From contig NZ_PYAW01000010.1 in NCBI RefSeq assembly GCF_003014755.1, forward strand, positions 62,001 to 126,000: a DNA stretch of 64,000 bases. Reading direction: 5' to 3'. Of the stretch, positions 61,533 through 64,000 are shown piece by piece. A model generated the notes under the pieces. It searched no databases, was not told the origin of the DNA, and saw nothing but the letters and a program-made list of their open reading frames with translations. Numbering within the stretch: position 1 is the stretch's first letter; each line of letters starts with the position of its first letter. The translations under genes were made by a program, and so were the position numbers. This stretch comes from Chitinophaga niastensis (GTDB taxonomy: Bacteria > Bacteroidota > Bacteroidia > Chitinophagales > Chitinophagaceae).

Positions 61533-62612
61533 TCACACTGTCACCAATTGTTCCAGGCGCGGATAATCTGTGTAGCCTCTTTCGCCGGGCGTGTAAAAAG
61601 TAGATGGATCGGGTGTATTAAGCGCGGCATTTTTTTCGAACCTTTCCGGCAAATCGGGATTAGCGATAAACAGCTTACCATATACAATGGCATCGGCTCC
61701 GTCTTTTGCCAGTAATGCTTCACCGGATTCTTTTGTAAAACCACCGTTGGCAAAATAGATGCCTTTATAAACCGGGCGCAGGAATTCGTGCCAATCAATG
61801 TTTATTGCAGGTGGAACAGCAAGGGCAACATGGAGATAGGCCAGGTTCCGGCTGTTTAATTCGTTGACGATATATGGATAAAACTCTTTTGCATTGGCAT
61901 CCTCCATATCGTGAAGGGGAACGCTGGGTGAAAGTCTTATGCCTACTCTTTCCGAACCGATACCCGCAGTAATTGCATCTACGGTTTCAAACAAAAATCT
62001 CGCTCGTTTTTCATCACTTCCACCATATTCGTCGGTTCGTAAATTTGAATTGGTGCCTAAAAACTGATGAATAAGATAGCCGTATGCAGCATGCAGCTCC
62101 ACACCATCAAACCCGGCTGCTATCGCGTTTTTCGCTGCAGTTGCAAAATCATTGATGGTTTGTTTGATTTCTTCAGTGGTCAATTCGCGCGGCGCTACTA
62201 AATCCTTCAATCCATCCTTGGTATAATTTTGCCATTTTGCAGCAATGGCGCTTGCCGAAACAGGCTGCGCATTTCCAGGCAGAAAATCGGGCAAGGAAAG
62301 CCGCCCGGTGTGATAGAGCTGCATAAATATTTTACCCCCTTTTTTGTGAACCGCATCGGTCACGGTTTTCCAGCTTTCGATTTGTTCGGAGGTGTATATT
62401 CCGGGGGTGTTATCATTAGCTTTTGTCATTGACGAAATGTTGACCGCTTCTGTAATCAACAGGCCTGCGGAAGCGCGTTGGGCGTAATATGCTGCTGCAA
62501 TATCCGATTGGTTACCCGCATCATCTGCACGACCTCTGGTCATCGGCGCCATCACTATCCGGTTTTTTAATGCAAAGCTTTCGGTTTTTAATGGCTCAAA
62601 AAATGTTGTCAT
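61533..62612 (-). CDS. Old Yellow Enzyme family alkene reductase
   Basis: This is an FMN-dependent ene-reductase of about 359 residues from ATG 62612 (MTTFFEPLKTESFALKNRIV). Signatures: APMTRGRADDAGNQ, the catalytic-site stretch GFDGVELHAAYGYLIHQFLG, NSNLRTDEYGGSDEKRARF, and FMN-phosphate region GGFTKESGEALLAKDGADAI. His in ELHAAYGYLIHQF and the Tyr/Asn positions of the family are present. It reduces activated C=C bonds or nitro compounds with NAD(P)H. It is 59 bp downstream of the ECF42-type sigma gene. Confidence 0.95.
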   Translation of the reverse strand: MTTFFEPLKTESFALKNRIVMAPMTRGRADDAGNQSDIAAAYYAQRASAGLLITEAVNISSMTKANDNTPGIYTSEQIESWKTVTDAVHKKGGKIFMQLYHTGRLSLPDFLPGNAQPVSASAIAAKWQNYTKDGLKDLVAPRELTTEEIKQTINDFATAAKNAIAAGFDGVELHAAYGYLIHQFLGTNSNLRTDEYGGSDEKRARFLFETVDAITAGIGSERVGIRLSPSVPLHDMEDANAKEFYPYIVNELNSRNLAYLHVALAVPPAINIDWHEFLRPVYKGIYFANGGFTKESGEALLAKDGADAIVYGKLFIANPDLPERFEKNAALNTPDPSTFYTPGERGYTDYPRLEQLVTV

Positions 62613-62671
62613 ATTGTTTTTATTTTGTTGAGATAGAAAAATCAGCCCGGACTCATCTTTAAAGCACGCTA

Positions 62672-63919
62672 TCAACCTTTAGATTGAAGCCGTTCCATTT
62701 CTTTCGTCAGGGTTTTCTTTTCTGATATGGACTTTGTCAGGTTTATGGCGCTGTTGTAATGAGCGATAGCTTTATCAACGTCTATATCTGCATATAAATA
62801 GCCAAGTAAAGCATAGTAATAATTAATTTCACTCAGGTTTAGTTTTTCCGCTTCTTTTATTGCCTGTTCGTTTCCATAAACTTTTGCGAAGGCAAATGTC
62901 CTGTTCAATGCTGTTATTGGAGAATATTCCATCAGGATAAGCTGATTGTACAGGTGTAAAATATGTCCCCATTTATTATTATCCGTAGGGGTAGTATGCC
63001 AATAAGCAATGCCCGCTTCCAAATGGTATTTTGAAATTTCGTTTCCTGAACAGGCATTAACCAGATAATAATTACCTTTTTCGATTAGTTCCTTACTCCA
63101 CAAGTTTTTATCCTGCTGTTCATACAAAATAGTCTCTCCCACGTCATTCGCCCTTGCATCAAGCCTTGAGCTTTGAAAACACATTAAAGCAAGCAATGCA
63201 TTGGCTTTAGTGGTATTTGTCAATGGGTTTTCAATCAAAATAAGCGCAAGCCTGATAGCTTCTGAACAAAGGTCCTTTCGTATTAAATGATTGTTCGACC
63301 TGGAAGAATAACCCTCATTAAACAACAGGTATAAGGTCCTTAAAACCGCATCATGCCTTGACTGCAGCGCTGCTTTCTCCAATAACTTAATTTGGAAATT
63401 ATCGTTGCGAAGGTTTGTCCTTGCTCTCAGCAGCCGTTTTTTTATGGTTTCCTTTTTTGAAAGAAACGCATCAGCAATTTCTTCCACACTGAACCCGCAA
63501 AGGATTTGAAGCGCCAGGCAGATTTGTGTTTCAGTTGAGTTGGTTGGATTACAAACAGCAAAGATCATCGCCAACTGGCTGTCGGTAATTGTTTGCTGTG
63601 TAAAATCAAAGTCCTGCTCAGCTTGAAATTCGCTCACTTCAATGGCCCCTTTAACCTGTGTTTCAAAAATCGTAAGCCGTTTGAGATAATCTTTGGTTTT
63701 ATTTTTAGCAACCATATAAAGCCAGGCCGTTGGGTTTTCAGGTATGCCATTTATGCCCCACACTTCCGTTGCTTTTAAAAATGTTTCACTGGCAATGTCT
63801 TCGGCAATTTCAATGTGTTGCAGACCAAAATGACGACACAGCACAGCCGTCATTTTGGCGTACTCCAACCTGAACAGGTGAGGTAGCAACTCATTGTTTG
63901 ATGTAGCCTTTTCTCCCAT
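62672..63919 (-). CDS. ECF42-type RNA polymerase sigma factor with C-terminal extension
   Basis: This is a 415-residue sigma factor. Sigma region 2 (LPHLFRLEYAKMTAVLCRHF; AEDIASETFLKATEVW) and region 4 (FSVEEIADAFLSKKETIKKR) fill the first 190 residues. The rest is the large helical SigI/DUF6596-type extension (LYLLFNEGYSSRSNNHLIRK; ALNRTFAFAKVYGNEQA). This extended type is usually encoded next to YCII-domain genes, and here one lies just upstream. No anti-sigma factor is expected. Confidence 0.93.
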   Translation of the reverse strand: MGEKATSNNELLPHLFRLEYAKMTAVLCRHFGLQHIEIAEDIASETFLKATEVWGINGIPENPTAWLYMVAKNKTKDYLKRLTIFETQVKGAIEVSEFQAEQDFDFTQQTITDSQLAMIFAVCNPTNSTETQICLALQILCGFSVEEIADAFLSKKETIKKRLLRARTNLRNDNFQIKLLEKAALQSRHDAVLRTLYLLFNEGYSSRSNNHLIRKDLCSEAIRLALILIENPLTNTTKANALLALMCFQSSRLDARANDVGETILYEQQDKNLWSKELIEKGNYYLVNACSGNEISKYHLEAGIAYWHTTPTDNNKWGHILHLYNQLILMEYSPITALNRTFAFAKVYGNEQAIKEAEKLNLSEINYYYALLGYLYADIDVDKAIAHYNSAINLTKSISEKKTLTKEMERLQSKG

Positions 63920-63931
63920 TAGCGCTAATTG

Positions 63932-64000
63932 TTATTCATCGCGTTTTATCACTTCTCTTACTTCCACGCTGCCGCCAATTTTGAAGATGGGGTTAGCTTT
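63932..64000 (-). CDS. YCII-family (DGPF-type) protein, C-terminal end, 5' end outside window
   Basis: The last 22 codons read FKIGGSVEVREVIKRDE, the family ending (GGsvEVRpv) of YCII-related proteins that accompany ECF42 sigma factors. It ends 12 bp before the sigma gene start on the same strand. The start lies outside the window. Confidence 0.8.
   Translation of the reverse strand, partial: KANPIFKIGGSVEVREVIKRDE

Overview
The window looks like chromosome from a Bacteroidota bacterium of the family Chitinophagaceae, most likely Chitinophaga or a close relative. The evidence is two SusC/SusD pairs, an ECF sigma/FecR pair feeding an STN-domain SusC, a C-terminal type IX secretion (CHU_C) sorting domain on a giant secreted protein, Bacteroidota-style promoters (TTG, 19-20 bp, TAnnTTTG) and a GG-leader RiPP precursor. 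This placement comes from gene content, not from a search.

Left end (1-4000): the 3' end of a sensor histidine kinase, a tight operon of five small unrecognised proteins (640-2248), a convergent tyrosine recombinase and tRNA-Lys(UUU). The AT-rich composition, the integrase and its position at the tRNA 3' end suggest one end of an integrative element. From 4115 to 6072 are housekeeping-like singletons (YdeI/OmdA, a double SnoaL-like protein, YccF).

Glycan uptake (6393-22871): a plus-strand SusC/SusD pair without hydrolases, a 45-bp inverted repeat, then a complete minus-strand polysaccharide utilisation locus: ECF sigma, FecR-like anti-sigma, STN-type SusC, SusD, a GH97 enzyme and a six-hairpin glycosidase-like protein. 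The sigma/anti-sigma pair probably senses substrate-loaded SusC and drives the locus.

Middle (23082-49112): mixed metabolic, transport and regulatory genes. They include a 2OG-Fe(II) oxygenase, an M1 peptidase, an AraC/DJ-1 regulator divergent from a DUF899 plus CPFC-membrane-protein operon, an FtsX-type permease, a BCCT carrier with a universal stress protein, an HxlR/alcohol dehydrogenase divergent pair, an AI-2E family protein, two CHRD lipoproteins, a lectin-tailed lipoprotein, a small GG-leader RiPP precursor, MgtE and a DUF92 protein. Three decay or rearrangement scars are visible: an MFS/NTF2-like chimera (38143-38924), a sigma/SusD deletion scar (46776-47690), and a duplicated 73-bp regulatory region (44144-44216 and 47801-47873) that has lost one partner gene on each side.

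Right part (49450-61191): three phage-tail-collar (MdpB-like) proteins, a substrate-binding-protein-like protein with no signal peptide, and a 2922-residue secreted MBG-repeat protein, all co-directional. This is the best candidate for an undescribed system. Its repeat region has an exact 495-bp period over 11 intervals. The window ends with a minus-strand operon of a YCII-family protein (partial), an ECF42-type sigma factor and an Old Yellow Enzyme.
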